A stretch of DNA of 5,852 nucleotides, from assembly GCA_016292515.1 (NCBI GenBank), contig JAEDIJ010000050.1, positions 1 to 5,852 on the forward strand. The letters are read 5' to 3'. A program made the translations under genes and the position numbers. Origin of the DNA: Victivallaceae bacterium (lineage in GTDB: Bacteria; Verrucomicrobiota; Lentisphaeria; Victivallales; Victivallaceae). Positions within the stretch are counted from its first letter, which is position 1. Every line of letters starts with the position of its first letter. Below the pieces are notes generated by a model. It did no database searches and was not told the DNA's origin. It saw only the letters and a program-made list of their open reading frames with translations. Below are positions 5,805-5,852 of the stretch, in pieces.

Positions 5805-5852
5805 TTGCCGAGTTCGCGGGAACGCTCCGCCGCCGCCCGAACCGCCTGAATG
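5801..5852 (-). CDS. 3' end of an unidentified upstream gene (16 codons)
   Basis: A reading frame enters from beyond the window and ends with TGA at 5801-5803. It overlaps the glycosyltransferase ATG as ATGA. Its last residues read IQAVRAAAERSRELGK, a charged, alanine-rich helical tail. The evidence is the classic 4-base stop/start overlap, repeated at hemW/truA, and a plausible C-terminal helix. The fragment is too short to name. It implies that the transcription unit begins outside the window. Confidence 0.6.
   Translation of the reverse strand, partial: IQAVRAAAERSRELGK

Noticed and set aside
4365..5849. 494-codon open frame on the plus strand, opposite the glycosyltransferase and the PD-(D/E)XK-like gene
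   Set aside because: Its translation is rich in Arg, Phe and Gln with no recognisable motif, and it lies antisense to two genes with clear family motifs. It is explained by codon bias of the real genes.

Overview
The window is a dense, single-direction gene block. Every gene I can support is on the minus strand, so transcription runs from high to low coordinates. The sequence is moderately GC-rich by eye. LpxB (lipid A synthesis) indicates a Gram-negative, outer-membrane bacterium, and rubrerythrin suggests an anaerobic or microaerophilic lifestyle. The style of the proteins, especially a PD-(D/E)XK-like Fe-S protein beside a DPM1-type glycosyltransferase, reminds me of the PVC superphylum, perhaps Lentisphaerota/Victivallales. 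That placement is an impression from memory and not a result.

Layout in transcription order: (1) the last 16 codons of an unidentified gene (5801-5852); (2) a GT2 polyprenyl-phosphate-type glycosyltransferase (5076-5804); (3) a Cas4/RecB-like PD-(D/E)XK-fold protein that keeps four Fe-S cysteines but seems to lack the nuclease residues (4170-5048); (4) hemW, a radical SAM heme chaperone (3050-4138); (5) truA, tRNA pseudouridine synthase (2169-3053); (6) rubrerythrin (1631-2167); (7) lpxB, lipid-A-disaccharide synthase (436-1602); (8) the first 142 codons of a LOG/TIGR00730 family protein (1-427).

Spacing is operon-like throughout: two ATGA stop/start overlaps (partial gene/GT2 and hemW/truA), a 1-bp gap (truA/rubrerythrin), and gaps of 8, 27, 28 and 31 bp. 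No intergenic stretch exceeds 31 bp, and I see no tRNA, rRNA, CRISPR, insertion sequence or convincing terminator. The only AT-rich junction, ahead of hemW, could hold an internal promoter, but this is weak.

The genes do not form one pathway. They mix envelope synthesis (GT2, LpxB), tRNA modification (TruA), Fe-S/heme handling (HemW), peroxide defence (rubrerythrin) and probable nucleotide metabolism (LOG). Most look like ordinary housekeeping genes. The item most worth a second look is the Cas4/RecB-like protein, because its metal-binding catalytic residues seem replaced while its Fe-S cysteines are intact. I do not see a convincing new multi-gene system.
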